Source of the DNA: VAZQ01 sp963827585
Lineage (GTDB): Bacteria > Pseudomonadota > Alphaproteobacteria > Rhizobiales > Xanthobacteraceae
Length of the DNA stretch: 64,000 nt
Assembly: GCA_963827585.1 (NCBI GenBank)
Contig: CAWHCK010000027.1
Span: 1 to 64,000 of the forward strand
Direction of reading: 5' to 3'
The notes under the pieces are model-generated. The model was not told the origin of the DNA. It did no database searches and was given only the letters and a program-made list of their open reading frames with translations. This document shows, in pieces, positions 33,762-43,047 of the stretch (its first letter is position 1; each line of letters starts with the position of its first letter). The position numbers and the translations under genes are program-made.

Positions 33762-36102
33762 GTGCAAGAGAACTCGCTACGTCGGGCACTCCATCAAGCG
33801 CCTCGAAGACCGCCCCCTGCTGACGGGCGCGGGACGCTTCCTCGCCGACCTGCGCTTTCCCGACATGCTGGAGGCGGCATTCGTGCGCAGCCCGCACGCC
33901 CATGCCGCCATTCGCGGCATCGATACGAGCGCCGCGCGCCGCGTGCCCGGCGTGCACACCGTGCTCACGCTCGCCGATCTCGCGCCGCTCCTGGCGCAGG
34001 AGCGCCTCCCGCTGCAGTTCCGCACGGCGCAACTCCCGCCCGACATCACACCGCTCGTTCTCGCCAAGGACGAGGTTGCCTTTGTCGGCGAGGCGGTGGC
34101 GGCGGTGATCGCGCACACCCGCTACGTCGCCGAGGACGCCGCCGCCCTCGTTGCGGTCGACTACGCGCCGCTGCCGGCGGTTGCGGATTGCCGGCAGGCG
34201 CTCGCGCCGGGAGCGCCCGCGGCCCATCGCGCCCGCGCCGGCAATCTCCTGCTCGAGTTCCGCCAGTGCTACGGCGACGTCGCGGCTGCGTTCGCGCGCG
34301 CCCCCCGCCGCGCGAGCATCAATCTCAAGCAGCATCGCGGCGGCGCGCATTCGATCGAAGGGCGCGGCGCGCTTGCCGCCTACGACCTCAACGAGGACCG
34401 GCTCACCTTGTGGTCGTCGACCCAACTCGCCCACGAGGTACGCGCCTTCCTCATGATGCTGCTCAAGCTCGACGAAAATCAGCTGCGCGTGGTGGCGCCC
34501 GACGTCGGCGGCGGCTTCGGCGCCAAGTTCGTGATGTATCCGGAAGAGGTGACGCTGGCGGCGGCGTGCCTGCTCCTGCGGCGACCGATCAAATGGGTCG
34601 AGGACCGGCGCGAGCATTTTCTCGCCGCCGTCCAGGAGCGCGACCAGTATTGGGATCTCGAGGTCGCCTTCGACGATGACGGCCGCCTGCTCGGCGTGCG
34701 CGGGGACATGATCCACGACGAGGGCGCCTACACGCCGCAAGGCATCAACCTTCCCTACAACGCGTCGACGGCGCTGCCGGGCCCCTACATGCTGCCGGCC
34801 TATCAGCTCGACGTGCGCGTGGTCGAGACCAACAAGGTCGCCACCATGCCGGTGCGCGGCGCCGGCTATCCGGAAGGCGCATTCGCCATGGAACGCCTGC
34901 TCGACCGCATCGCCGACGAGCTGGGCCTCGACCGCGCGGAAGTCCGGCGCCGCAATCTCGTGCCGCCGGAAAAGATGCCCTATGTCTCGCCGCTCAAGAC
35001 CCGCGCCGGCTCGCCGGTCGCGCTCGACAGCGGCGACTTTCTCGGCTGCCAGCGCATGGCGCTGGAAGCCATCGACCACGGCGGATTTGCCGAGCGGCAA
35101 CGGCGGGCGCGCGCCGACGGCCGCTATCTCGGCATCGGGGTCGGCAACGGCGTCAAGGGCACCGGCCGCGGCCCGTTCGAATCCGGCATCGTGCGGATCG
35201 GCCGTTCCGGACGCATTTCCGTCTACACCGGCGCGATGCCCATGGGACAGGGGATCAAGACCGCGCTCGCGCAAATCTGCGCCGAGCAGTTCGGCGTCGC
35301 GCCCGAGACCGTCACCATTGCCGCCGGCGACACCGCCGTTATTCCCTATGGTCAGGGCGGCTTCGCCAGTCGTCAGACCGTGACCGCGGGCTCGGCGGTG
35401 CATCTTGCCGCGGTCGCTGTCCGCGAAAAGGCGCTCAAGGTCGCCGCCCACCTGCTGGAGGTGAGCGTGAGCGACCTCGAACTGCGCGATGGACGGATCG
35501 AGATCGCCGGCGCGCCCGGCAGCGGGCTCGCGCTGCGCGAGGTCGCGGAGGCGGTGTCCGGCGTGCCCGGCTATCCCATGCCCGGCAAGTTCGAGCCGGG
35601 GCTCGAAAGCATGCAGAGCTTCCTGCCGACCGCACTGACCTATGGCGGCGGATGCCACGCCGTCGAGGTCGAGGTGGATGTAGAGACCTGCGGCGTGCGC
35701 ATCCTGCGCTATGTCGTGGTCAACGACAGCGGCCGGATCATCAATCCGATGCTGGTGGAAGGCCAACTCACCGGCGGCGCGGTGCACGGGATCGGCAACG
35801 CGCTGTTCGAATGGATGGGCTACGACGAGCAGGCCCAGCCCGTCACCACCACCTTCGCCGACTATCTCATGCCGAGCGCGACCGAGGTGCCGACGATCGA
35901 GGTGAAATTCGCCGAATTCCCCTCGCCGCTCAATCCGCTCGGGGTGAAGGGCGTGGGCGAATCCGGCTGCGTGCCGGCCGCCGGCGCGATCATCTCGGCG
36001 ATCGAGAACGCGCTCGCCCCGTTCGGCGTGCGCATCGCGGAATATCCGGTCACGCCCGCACGGCTGTTTGCGCTGCTGACAAGCCGCGACAAGAAGGCAT
36101 GA
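33762..36102 (+). CDS. Molybdenum hydroxylase large subunit (CoxL/XdhB-like)
   Basis: The product of about 779 residues belongs to the xanthine dehydrogenase/CO dehydrogenase large-subunit family. It has an N-terminal domain YVGHSIKRLEDRPLLTGAGR, the molybdopterin block PDVGGGFGAKFVMYPEEVTL, MPVRGAGYPEGAFAMERLLD, and the catalytic Glu in GVKGVGESGCVPAAGAI. The form-I CO dehydrogenase loop A-Y-x-C-S-F-R is absent, so CO oxidation is unlikely. GTG at 33762 has a GGGGGAG site but is out of frame by one base with the body near 33777; the uninterrupted frame otherwise begins at ATG 33865. Medium (FAD) and small (2Fe-2S) subunit genes are not adjacent, so the electron partner is missing. Confidence 0.85.
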
Positions 36103-36168
36103 TGGCGCGCGCGCTCCCTCGTCGGCCCGGGGCGGAGCGCCCCGAAATGACCGCGAGGGGAAAGGTTC

Positions 36169-37008
36169 TCAAAATCGCTCGCGCTCGAGCTGCCGCCAGC
36201 GCGACATGCGCCGTTCCAGCCACATCACGAGCTCGGTCAGCACGACCCCGACGAGCGCGATGACGATGATCGGCACGAACAGCTTCGCGGTCGCGAACAC
36301 ATTGGCATATTCGACGATCATGCCGCCGAGCCCGCTGATGGCGGTGAAGAATTCGGCGACGATGATGCCGATGATCGCCAGGCCGACCGCCAGCCGGATG
36401 CCCGCCATGATGAAGGGGATCGCCGCCGGCAAGATGATCTTGGAGAAAATCTGCCATTCGGTCGCACCGTAGGCGCGGCCGATCTCCAGCATCGAGCCGC
36501 GCACGTCGCGGATGCCAGAATAGGTGTTCACGGTGATGGGAAAGATCGCGACCGATACCAGGATGGTGACCTTGCCGACGAATTCCAGACCCGCCCACAG
36601 GATGATGAGCGGCACCAGCGCGATGCGCGGGATGGCATAGAGCGCGTTGATGAACGGGTCGAGCACGTATTCCAGCGTCCGCCACTGCGCCATCACGATG
36701 CCGAGCGCGATGCCCACGACCACGGTGAGCGCCATGCCGACCGAGAACGGCCACAAGGTCTGGATGAACGCCTTCCTCAGAGCGCCGCTTTCGATGAGTT
36801 GCAGCGCCGCGGCGAAGATCGCGCTCGGCGGCGCCATGAAGATCGGGTCCATGCGGCGGCCGTAATATTCCCAGACCAGGAAGAAGATCACGACCGACGC
36901 GGTGCGGATGGCGTTGGGGCTGGTGAGAACTTCGCGCAGGCGCTGCGCCACGGTCGGCTGCGGCGCCGGGACCGACTTGCGGGGCGGCATTTCCGCTGAT
37001 GGGCTCAT
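36169..37008 (-). CDS. ABC transporter permease (SsuC/TauC type)
   Basis: The 279-residue protein has six predicted membrane helices and the EAA loop (EIGRAYGATEWQIFSKIILP) of nitrate/sulfonate/taurine permeases. Its ATG overlaps the stop of the ATPase gene by four bases. With the ATPase and binding protein upstream it makes a complete importer at the inner membrane. The gene order binding protein-ATPase-permease runs on the minus strand, convergent with the CoxL-like gene. Confidence 0.9.
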   Translation of the reverse strand: MSPSAEMPPRKSVPAPQPTVAQRLREVLTSPNAIRTASVVIFFLVWEYYGRRMDPIFMAPPSAIFAAALQLIESGALRKAFIQTLWPFSVGMALTVVVGIALGIVMAQWRTLEYVLDPFINALYAIPRIALVPLIILWAGLEFVGKVTILVSVAIFPITVNTYSGIRDVRGSMLEIGRAYGATEWQIFSKIILPAAIPFIMAGIRLAVGLAIIGIIVAEFFTAISGLGGMIVEYANVFATAKLFVPIIVIALVGVVLTELVMWLERRMSRWRQLERERF

Positions 37009-37814
37009 CGGCTGCTCCTGAGCATTTCGCGCAATTCGGCGCGGTATGTCCCGAACTCGGGATGCCGGCGGACGTCGCCGCCCCGGCGCTCGCCGGCGAC
37101 CGGCGAGTTGACGATGGTGCGGATCCGCCCGGGGGCGGTGTTGAACACGAAGATGCGGTCGGACAGGAACAGCGCCTCGTCGATGCTGTGGGTGACGAAG
37201 ACAACCGTTGCGCCGGTCCGCGACCAGATGGCGAGAAAGTCCTCCTGCAGCTGCTCGCGCGTCTGCGCGTCGAGCGCGCCGAAGGGCTCATCCATGAAGA
37301 TGAGGATGGGTTTGCGCATCAACGCGCGCGCGATGCCGACTCGCTGCTGCATGCCGCCGGACAATTCGTGCGGAAAATGCTCGGCAAAGGCGGCAAGCCC
37401 GACGAGATCGATGAAATGCCGCGCGCGATCCCGGCGCTCGGCCGTGCCCACGCCGTCGATCTCGAGCGGGAATTCGACATTGCCCAGCACGGTCCGCCAC
37501 GGCAGCAGGCCGAAATTCTGAAACACCATGCAGGCGTCCTTGCGCGGGGCCGACACCTGCGCGCCTTCGATGGTGATGCGGCCCTCGTCCGCCACCAGGA
37601 GCCCCGCGGTCAGCCGCAGCAGGGTCGTCTTGCCGCACCCGCTCGGCCCCAGCAGCGTGATGAGCTCGCCCTTGCGCACGGTCGCATTGATGCGATCGAG
37701 GGCGACCATCAGCTCCGGGCGATCCTTCTGGCCGGGTCGAACGCGTACCGGGAAGAACTTGCTGACGTCGTCGTAGACGACCATGCCGTCCGGCGGCACC
37801 GGCGCTTTCATCAT
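37005..37814 (-). CDS. ABC transporter ATPase (SsuB/TauB type)
   Basis: The 269-residue protein has Walker A LLGPSGCGKTTLL near residue 54, Q-loop FQNFGLLPWRT, signature HELSGGMQQRVGIARAL, Walker B ILIFMDEPFGALD and the H-loop VTHSIDEALFL. The D-loop and the L-P-W after the Q-loop place it with nitrate/sulfonate importers. It starts six bases after the binding-protein gene and overlaps the permease gene. It powers uptake of an unknown anion or aromatic solute. Confidence 0.92.
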   Translation of the reverse strand: MMKAPVPPDGMVVYDDVSKFFPVRVRPGQKDRPELMVALDRINATVRKGELITLLGPSGCGKTTLLRLTAGLLVADEGRITIEGAQVSAPRKDACMVFQNFGLLPWRTVLGNVEFPLEIDGVGTAERRDRARHFIDLVGLAAFAEHFPHELSGGMQQRVGIARALMRKPILIFMDEPFGALDAQTREQLQEDFLAIWSRTGATVVFVTHSIDEALFLSDRIFVFNTAPGRIRTIVNSPVAGERRGGDVRRHPEFGTYRAELREMLRSSR

Positions 37815-37820
37815 CGCGGG

Positions 37821-38834
37821 CTATGGCTTCTGATAGGTGCCGAGCTTCTTGAGGGCACCATCGACGAAGCGCGGGTCGAGCACGTCCTTGGCCGGCGCCG
37901 CGACCGGCAGGTTGCCGAGCTTCATGTTGAGCTCAGCGGTGAATTCCTCGATCGCGGGATCGAGACCGCCGTTCACGCCCCAGAGGTTCTCGCTGTTGAG
38001 ATCGCGCACCACCGCCTTGAGGAAGGCGAGGTCGAGATCGGGCAGCCGTTCGTGCAGGATCGCGGCCGCCTCGTCGGGATTGGCCATGATGAAGCGCGAG
38101 CCGCGGATGCCGATGTCGGTCATGGTCTGGAAGGCGGCCGCAAGCTCCGGCTTGTTGAGTGATTCCAGGCGTACGACGTTCCAGACATAGCCGAGGCCCG
38201 GGAATTCGGCCGACAGTCTCGTCAGCACCGTGACCTTGCCGTCCTGCACGCCCTTGAGCGCGGTGACGGTGTTGACCAGCGTCGCATCGGCGCGCCCGCC
38301 GATCACCGCCTGCAGACGGGCGGCATGGCCGCCGACCTGAACGAAACGCGCCGTCGCTTCGTCGATGCCGTGCTTGCGCATGATCAGGCGCGGCAGCTGA
38401 TCCGGAAGTCCGCCGGGACCCGACGATGCGAAGGTCTTGCCGGCGAGATCGGCGAGCTTGCTCCCCTTCCCCGTGGCCAGCACCAGATTGTAGTCGCCGA
38501 TGGGCTGCCAGGAATGAACAGCGCGGATGCTGGCGCCGGCATGGATCGACGCCAGCACGTTGAGCGTGCCGATAAGGCCGATATCGGCATTGCCCGACAG
38601 GAGCACGCGCATCGCGTTGGCGTCGCCGGTGACATGGACGTCCTCGACGTCGAGATCGCCCATCCAGCCCTTCTTCTGCGCCACCAGATAAGGCAGCGAA
38701 AAGGTCGTGACCGGCCCGGGAAAGACCATCTTGATCTTGGCCGCATCCGCGCCGGGCGTGTCGAGGACGAGCAGGGCCGCAACCACGCACAGGCTCGGCA
38801 CCAATGCGCGCAATCGAATACAAGCATGAGGCAT
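37821..38834 (-). CDS. ABC transporter substrate-binding protein (NMT1/SsuA-like)
   Basis: The 337-residue protein has signal peptide MPHACIRLRALVPSLCVVAA (cleavage near ADAA, residue 32) and a two-lobe NMT1/THI5-like fold: TTFSLPYLVAQKKGWMGDLD, MRVLLSGNADIGLIGTLNVL and TFASSGPGGLPDQLPRLIMR. It binds the solute imported by the adjacent permease and ATPase. Members of this family bind sulfonates, thiamine precursors, phthalate or riboflavin; no specificity can be read here. Confidence 0.9.
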   Translation of the reverse strand: MPHACIRLRALVPSLCVVAALLVLDTPGADAAKIKMVFPGPVTTFSLPYLVAQKKGWMGDLDVEDVHVTGDANAMRVLLSGNADIGLIGTLNVLASIHAGASIRAVHSWQPIGDYNLVLATGKGSKLADLAGKTFASSGPGGLPDQLPRLIMRKHGIDEATARFVQVGGHAARLQAVIGGRADATLVNTVTALKGVQDGKVTVLTRLSAEFPGLGYVWNVVRLESLNKPELAAAFQTMTDIGIRGSRFIMANPDEAAAILHERLPDLDLAFLKAVVRDLNSENLWGVNGGLDPAIEEFTAELNMKLGNLPVAAPAKDVLDPRFVDGALKKLGTYQKP

Positions 38835-38990
38835 GACAACTCCCCGCGGGGCCCGAAGCGATCGTCACCCGGCGGGTTGGAAAAATGAAACTTTCGAACA
38901 CTCCATGCAAACAGTTTCTCGGCAATCACCGCTGGAAGTGTCGCACCATTTCGCCGCGCCGGACGCGTCCGTTGCGCCTCGCCCGCGCGG

Positions 38991-39950
38991 TCACCACGAT
39001 GCCCTGACGACTTTTGTCCTCGCCGAGGTCTTCGTTTCTGCGACGGCGGTCCCAGCGCGCGCCGCGCGCAAGGCCAATGCGGTGTTGTGCCATCCGCCGC
39101 GTGGCTGGATATGCGCGGGATCGGCGCCGGGCATCGGCCGGTAAAGCCCATACTTGGCGCCATTGCGGTCGATCCAGCGCCAGACGGCGGCATCGCTTTC
39201 CCCGTCCTCGCTGGTGACGTCGACCGCCTGGCCATGGCCGTAGCCGCCGGTGCGCGCCTTGCCGCCATGCAGCGAGTTGCTGGCACCGGCCTTGAAGCCC
39301 GCGGCCAGCCTTTGACGATAGTCGTCGCGGAACGCACTCAGGATCGACCATCGGATGCCGGCCGCATCCATGGCGCGGCCGGCATGGTAGAGCTGCTCGC
39401 GGAAGTCGGGATCCATGCCGCCGATGACGTAGGCCGGCATGGAAACGCCGAACCGCTTGGCCGCCGCCGGATCCTTCCAGGTGAAATCGCCGGTCGAATC
39501 CCGTTTTGTCGGTGCCCGCAGATAGACCTGCCAGAGATATCGATCGACCTCTTCCATGGTCGAGACGGCGCGTCGCTCGGGGGGTACCGCGGTCGCGCCC
39601 GTGCTGCCGGTGGCAGCAGCGCCGCGACCCTCACCCGGCGTGAGCGCGAGCGAGCCCTCGTGCGCAGGCAGCGCCACGAAATCCCATAGCGTGGGCTCCG
39701 GTTCAGGCAGCGTCGGCACCGGTTCGAGCAGCGCCTGGGCCTCCATCACCGCCGCCATCGGTATCAGCGACGCAAGTTGAAACGACGATCTGTGAACGAC
39801 CCGCTCGCCGTCCTTGGGCGACGGGAACGGGTTCGACAGCGCCAATGGCACCGCCACGAAGAACACCAGCACGCCGCACAAGACCCCCGCCATCAGGATG
39901 GCGGAGCGAGAAATCCGGTCAGCCGCCACCGCGGCGAGAGATGCTCGCAT
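38991..39950 (-). CDS. M15-type D-Ala-D-Ala carboxypeptidase-like protein, membrane-anchored
   Basis: The 319-residue protein has an N-terminal anchor helix (SAILMAGVLCGVLVFFVAVP), a Pro/Ala-rich linker to about residue 125, and a C-terminal M15 peptidase domain: LSAFRDDYRQRLAAGFKAG, SNSLHGGKARTGGYGHGQAV with the H...D zinc pair completed by VDV, and a late His in GGWHNTAL. It would trim peptidoglycan peptides in the periplasm. The start at 39950 has AGGG upstream; an in-frame ATG 17 codons earlier is less likely. Opposite-strand neighbours are unrelated. Confidence 0.82.
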   Translation of the reverse strand: MRASLAAVAADRISRSAILMAGVLCGVLVFFVAVPLALSNPFPSPKDGERVVHRSSFQLASLIPMAAVMEAQALLEPVPTLPEPEPTLWDFVALPAHEGSLALTPGEGRGAAATGSTGATAVPPERRAVSTMEEVDRYLWQVYLRAPTKRDSTGDFTWKDPAAAKRFGVSMPAYVIGGMDPDFREQLYHAGRAMDAAGIRWSILSAFRDDYRQRLAAGFKAGASNSLHGGKARTGGYGHGQAVDVTSEDGESDAAVWRWIDRNGAKYGLYRPMPGADPAHIQPRGGWHNTALALRAARAGTAVAETKTSARTKVVRASW

Positions 39951-40139
39951 CACTAACCCTGTACTGTTGACGGACGACGATTGGCCGCGATCAGACCTCA
40001 ACGAAGCGGCCTAGTTCCCCCAGGCGCAGCGGCCGTGATCGTGGTCCAGCAAGGATTATTTTGGAGTTAACTGCCCGTCCGCGCCGTGCCGCCGTTTCAC
40101 AACGACACGGGCTCGGCCGCCCAATGGCTGCGCGAGCGA

Positions 40140-40259
40140 CTATCTGCTGTGGCGCTCGAACCACTTCGGGCCCGGACCGCGCATATAGTGCAGCTCCGGC
40201 CGATAGCGGCGGTGCCTGAAGACAGTCGCGATAGCTCGGATAACGGCTAAGAGATACAT
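40140..40259 (-). CDS. Very small basic protein (39 aa)
   Basis: ATG at 40259 is preceded by GGGGAG at ideal spacing. The product MYLLAVIRAIATVFRHRRYR continues PELHYMRGPGPKWFERHSR. The first 15 residues are hydrophobic and the rest strongly basic and aromatic, so it may be a membrane-associated peptide. No family is recognised; the surrounding 39951-40420 is otherwise empty. Confidence 0.4.
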   Translation of the reverse strand: MYLLAVIRAIATVFRHRRYRPELHYMRGPGPKWFERHSR

Positions 40260-40420
40260 CCCCAACTCCCCACGCTAGTACCCCTATGGTCCCTTCCTGC
40301 CGGTAACTTTCGACCGCCAAAGGGAGTTTGTGGGGCAACAATGTGAAATGTGACGGGCCGGAATGAGACCGGGCGAGCCGCTCCGGCCCGTGGAATCGGA
40401 GGCGCTGCGCCGGCGCCCGG

Positions 40421-40816
40421 TCACACCGCGGCGATGGCCTCGATTTCCAAGAGGAAATTCGGATTGGCAAGGCCGCGCAGGATGCACAACGTGCTGCCCG
40501 GCGGGTGCCCGGCGAAATAGGTCTGCAAGACACCGCGCGCCTTCGGCACGTCGTGGGGATTGCAGAGATAGATGGTGATCTTGGTGACGTCGGAGATTTT
40601 GGCGCCGCCGGCCGCCAGCGCCTTGGTGAGGTTTTCCATCACCATCTTGGCCTGGGCGTCGAAATCGTCGGGCGGCAGTACCGTGCCGTCCACATCGGCC
40701 GCGACTTGGCCGGCGCAGAATACGAGCTTCTGCGCGCCTTCGGCCGTCACCACATGCGAATAATTCGAGAACGGTTTCGAGATGCCCTCGGGATTGATCC
40801 TCGTGATCTTCGCCAT
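40421..40816 (-). CDS. RidA/YjgF-family enamine/imine deaminase
   Basis: The 131-residue protein MAKITRINPEGISKPFSNYS has the RidA fold: VFCAGQVAADVDGTVLPPDD, FDAQAKMVMENLTKALAAGG, DVTKITIYLCNPHDVPKARG. The end LRGLANPNFLLEIEAIAAV carries the substrate-binding Arg and Glu region. Such trimeric cytosolic enzymes hydrolyse reactive enamines from PLP enzymes. ATG at 40816 with GAGAGGAAAG upstream is the clear start. Confidence 0.88.
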   Translation of the reverse strand: MAKITRINPEGISKPFSNYSHVVTAEGAQKLVFCAGQVAADVDGTVLPPDDFDAQAKMVMENLTKALAAGGAKISDVTKITIYLCNPHDVPKARGVLQTYFAGHPPGSTLCILRGLANPNFLLEIEAIAAV

Positions 40817-41065
40817 CGCTTTCCTCTCTGTGGTCGTGCTCATTCGTCTTTCAAACGGTCGCGAACATTGACGTGGGTGGGCGACGCCCGGACGCATCAT
40901 GCAGACTTCGGGCCAGGCACGGATCGTAATCAGCCCGCCACGCACTTCACAAGCGGTGAGTTACGGTCGACCGCTCGACCGGCTAAAGAATGCCGATCCG
41001 CCTTGCAATGGGAGCACGCTGCGATAGTCTGGCATGTCATCGGGCTGGCTTCGAGGATCCTGACC

Positions 41066-41878
41066 ATGATCAAGGCACTCGCGTCGCTCGTCGTCCTCAT
41101 CTCCTCTCTCTTACCTTGCAGCTTGGGTGCCATGGCCGACACTGTCCCACGCAACGTCGTAACCGAGCTCGCGCCCAGCGGTAAGCTGCGCGCCGCCATC
41201 AATTTCGGCAATATCGTGCTCGCCCAGAAAGACCCGGCGGGCGGCGACCCGCGCGGCGTGTCGGGGGAACTCGCGCGCGAATTGGCCAAGCGCCTGGGCG
41301 TTCCGGTCGAGTACGTCACCTTCGATGCCGCCGGCAAGGTGTTCGAGGCGCTCAAGGCAGGCGCATGGGACGTGGCCTTCTTGGCCATCGATCCGGTTCG
41401 CGCCGCCGAGATCGAATTCACCGGCCCCTACGTCGTGATCGAAGGCGCCTATGTCGTCCCCGCGGACTCGCCGCTCAAGACCAACGAGGACGTCGACCGC
41501 GAGGGCGTGCGCGTCGCGGTTGCGCACAATAGCGCCTATGACCTCTATCTCACGCGCTCCCTCAAGAACGCCAAGCTGGTCCGGGAGTCGAGCGGACCGC
41601 GGGCGCTCGAACTGTTCCGCAAGGACCGGCTCGAGGTCGCCGCCGGCGTGAAGCAGCCGATCGTGCTGTTCGCCAAAGAGCATCCGGACATGCGCGTGAT
41701 CCCGGGCCGCTTCATGGTCATCGAGCAGGCCATGGGCACGCCCAAGGGCCGCGAGGCGGGCGTGCGCTACCTGCGCGCGTTCATCGAGGAGATGAAGGCC
41801 TCGGGTTTCGTCGCCAAGGCGCTGCAGGCGAGCGGGCAGATCGATGCCGCGGTCGCACCGCCCTCGCCGGTGAAGTGA
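41066..41878 (+). CDS. Amino-acid-type ABC periplasmic binding protein (SBP family 3)
   Basis: The 270-residue protein has signal peptide MIKALASLVVLISSLLPCSL (cleavage near GAMADT). It has an SBP_bac_3 domain: SGKLRAAINFGNIVLAQKDP, KRLGVPVEYVTFDAAGKVFE, WDVAFLAIDPVRAAEIEFTG and GVRVAVAHNSAYDLYLTRSL. It binds a polar amino acid or related solute in the periplasm. No permease or ATPase genes are adjacent, so it is an orphan receptor. A GAGG lies before the ATG at 41066. Confidence 0.88.
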   Translation: MIKALASLVVLISSLLPCSLGAMADTVPRNVVTELAPSGKLRAAINFGNIVLAQKDPAGGDPRGVSGELARELAKRLGVPVEYVTFDAAGKVFEALKAGAWDVAFLAIDPVRAAEIEFTGPYVVIEGAYVVPADSPLKTNEDVDREGVRVAVAHNSAYDLYLTRSLKNAKLVRESSGPRALELFRKDRLEVAAGVKQPIVLFAKEHPDMRVIPGRFMVIEQAMGTPKGREAGVRYLRAFIEEMKASGFVAKALQASGQIDAAVAPPSPVK

Positions 41879-41931
41879 TTTCGCGGATGAGCGCTGATTT
41901 GGTCCGGCACTTCAGAACGGGCCCAGCTTAG

Positions 41932-42327
41932 CTAGACCGCTTTCCGCTTGCGCTCGGCATCCTTCGACCAAGTAAGCGGCAAGTCCAGCTCCACCCGATC
42001 GTGCGCGACCTTCGGTGTGATTCGGCCACGCTCACCGCGCTCCAACCGGATGAGGCCATAACCCTCCATCGTCTTGAGCGTGCGTGACAGGTTCGACTTT
42101 GCCCTGCCGGTCATTTGCGCCAACTCGTCAAGCGAGCCCGGCGCCTTCTCGGCGATGATCCGCAGGAGCTCGCGGTTGCCGGCGGAAAGCACCTTGGCAA
42201 ACAATTCTGTCGAGGTGAACCAAACCTTGGGTTCGCCGGGAGCGACCCGATGCTCGCCGCGCGCAATCCGCATGGTGCGCGCCTTCATCTCCTCGTAGGT
42301 GGCGATACCCACTTTCAGCGTCGTCAT
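41932..42327 (-). CDS. HTH antitoxin-like regulator (HVO_A0114/TumA-like)
   Basis: The 131-residue protein has an N-terminal tail TTLKVGIATYEEMKARTMRI and a winged helix: ELLRIIAEKAPGSLDELAQM, TGRAKSNLSRTLKTMEGYGL (recognition helix) and IRLERGERGRITPKV (wing). This MarR-like protein type is found next to TumE-like toxins (DUF6516), which is what lies directly upstream. The ATG overlaps the partner's stop by four bases. It should neutralise the toxin and repress the pair through the palindrome at 42686-42710. Family assignment is from the pair layout and the HTH. Confidence 0.8.
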   Translation of the reverse strand: MTTLKVGIATYEEMKARTMRIARGEHRVAPGEPKVWFTSTELFAKVLSAGNRELLRIIAEKAPGSLDELAQMTGRAKSNLSRTLKTMEGYGLIRLERGERGRITPKVAHDRVELDLPLTWSKDAERKRKAV

Positions 42328-42680
42328 GGGATCACTCCCCTCTCGCGCATCACCGCATCTACTGCGGTCCAGAAATCGGCAAGCAGGGTTGCCGCGTCCC
42401 GGTAGTCATAGGGCTTCACCGTCGCGAACCGATGCCGATGGTCCTGCGGCTCGCCGCGCTTGCGTCTGCCCGCCGGATGCGCGTTGTCGAATCCGACCAA
42501 CCGCTCACCGTCCGGTCCGTGCAGTGTGAGCGAGTAGTCGAGGCCATGCGGCTTCTCCGGTGACGCGGGCACACGCGTCACCACGAACCGCACCCAATGC
42601 CCGCCCTCCGGGTCTACGACGAGCACTTGCCCGTCGAGTTCGAGAAGGGCGTCGAGGGTCCGGTCACGAGGCTCCGTCAC
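42324..42680 (-). CDS. TumE-like toxin (DUF6516 family)
   Basis: The 118-residue protein starts at GTG 42680 and has the family pattern: a first beta meander (GQVLVVDPEGGHWVRFVVTR), GLDYSLTLHGPDGERLVGFD followed by NAH, and DHRHRFATVKPYDYRDAATL, ending with a helix carrying DFWTAVDAVM. The Y-S-L...G-F-D-N-A-H and H-R-H elements are characteristic and could be nuclease-like, but the activity is not established from sequence. It is the first gene of a two-gene unit with the HTH partner, toxin first, which is a known order for this family. Confidence 0.78.
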   Translation of the reverse strand: MTEPRDRTLDALLELDGQVLVVDPEGGHWVRFVVTRVPASPEKPHGLDYSLTLHGPDGERLVGFDNAHPAGRRKRGEPQDHRHRFATVKPYDYRDAATLLADFWTAVDAVMRERGVIP

Positions 42681-42685
42681 TTTCC

Positions 42686-42710
42686 ATGGTTATCATGATG
42701 AGATAACCAT
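42686..42710 (-). promoter_or_regulatory. Palindromic operator of the toxin-antitoxin pair
   Basis: ATGGTTATC (42686-42694) and GATAACCAT (42702-42710) are perfect 9-base inverted arms with a 7-base spacer ATGATGA. The site ends six bases before the GTG start of the toxin, where a promoter and ribosome site must lie. Binding by the adjacent HTH protein would autorepress the unit. Confidence 0.7.
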
Positions 42711-42754
42711 TGCAAGTGCGCCCCTCATGCCCCGCGCCTTGAGACCGTCAAGGC

Positions 42755-42871
42755 GGCTCCTGGCCGCGGGCCAACCTCGTGCTCGGCCAGTTGCGCGCCC
42801 GCAACCTGCCGATCCCCGCCGCCGTGTTCGCCGAGCGGCTCGTGCGCGTGCTCGAGGCGATGCGCGGCTAG
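42755..42871 (+). pseudogene. Unrecognised C-terminal coding remnant
   Basis: The plus frame reads GSWPRANLVLGQLRARNLPI, then PAAVFAERLVRVLEAMRG and stop. It has normal codon character and looks like the end of a larger gene whose remainder is gone. The parent family is not identified. Confidence 0.3.
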
Positions 42872-43047
42872 CCAATCTCGGGTTCCCCCGGCGCGCCCAC
42901 ACGCAACGTCGAGGGAAATCTCCAGAGAATTCATCAAGAAAAATCAGGACGGGCGTGTCATCCCATTTTTCCGCGACGCCGCTAGGCAAAGCCCCTTGAG
43001 CGCGACGCAGAGACACGCGTGCCATCCCCCGACCGTCAGGAGATGTC

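Noticed and set aside
33733..35787. 684-codon minus-strand open frame
   Set aside because: Antisense to the CoxL-like gene; no recognisable protein features.
33762..36102. Aerobic CO dehydrogenase large subunit (form I CoxL)
   Set aside because: The form-I active-site loop A-Y-x-C-S-F-R is missing and no coxM/coxS genes are adjacent, so CO oxidation is not supported.
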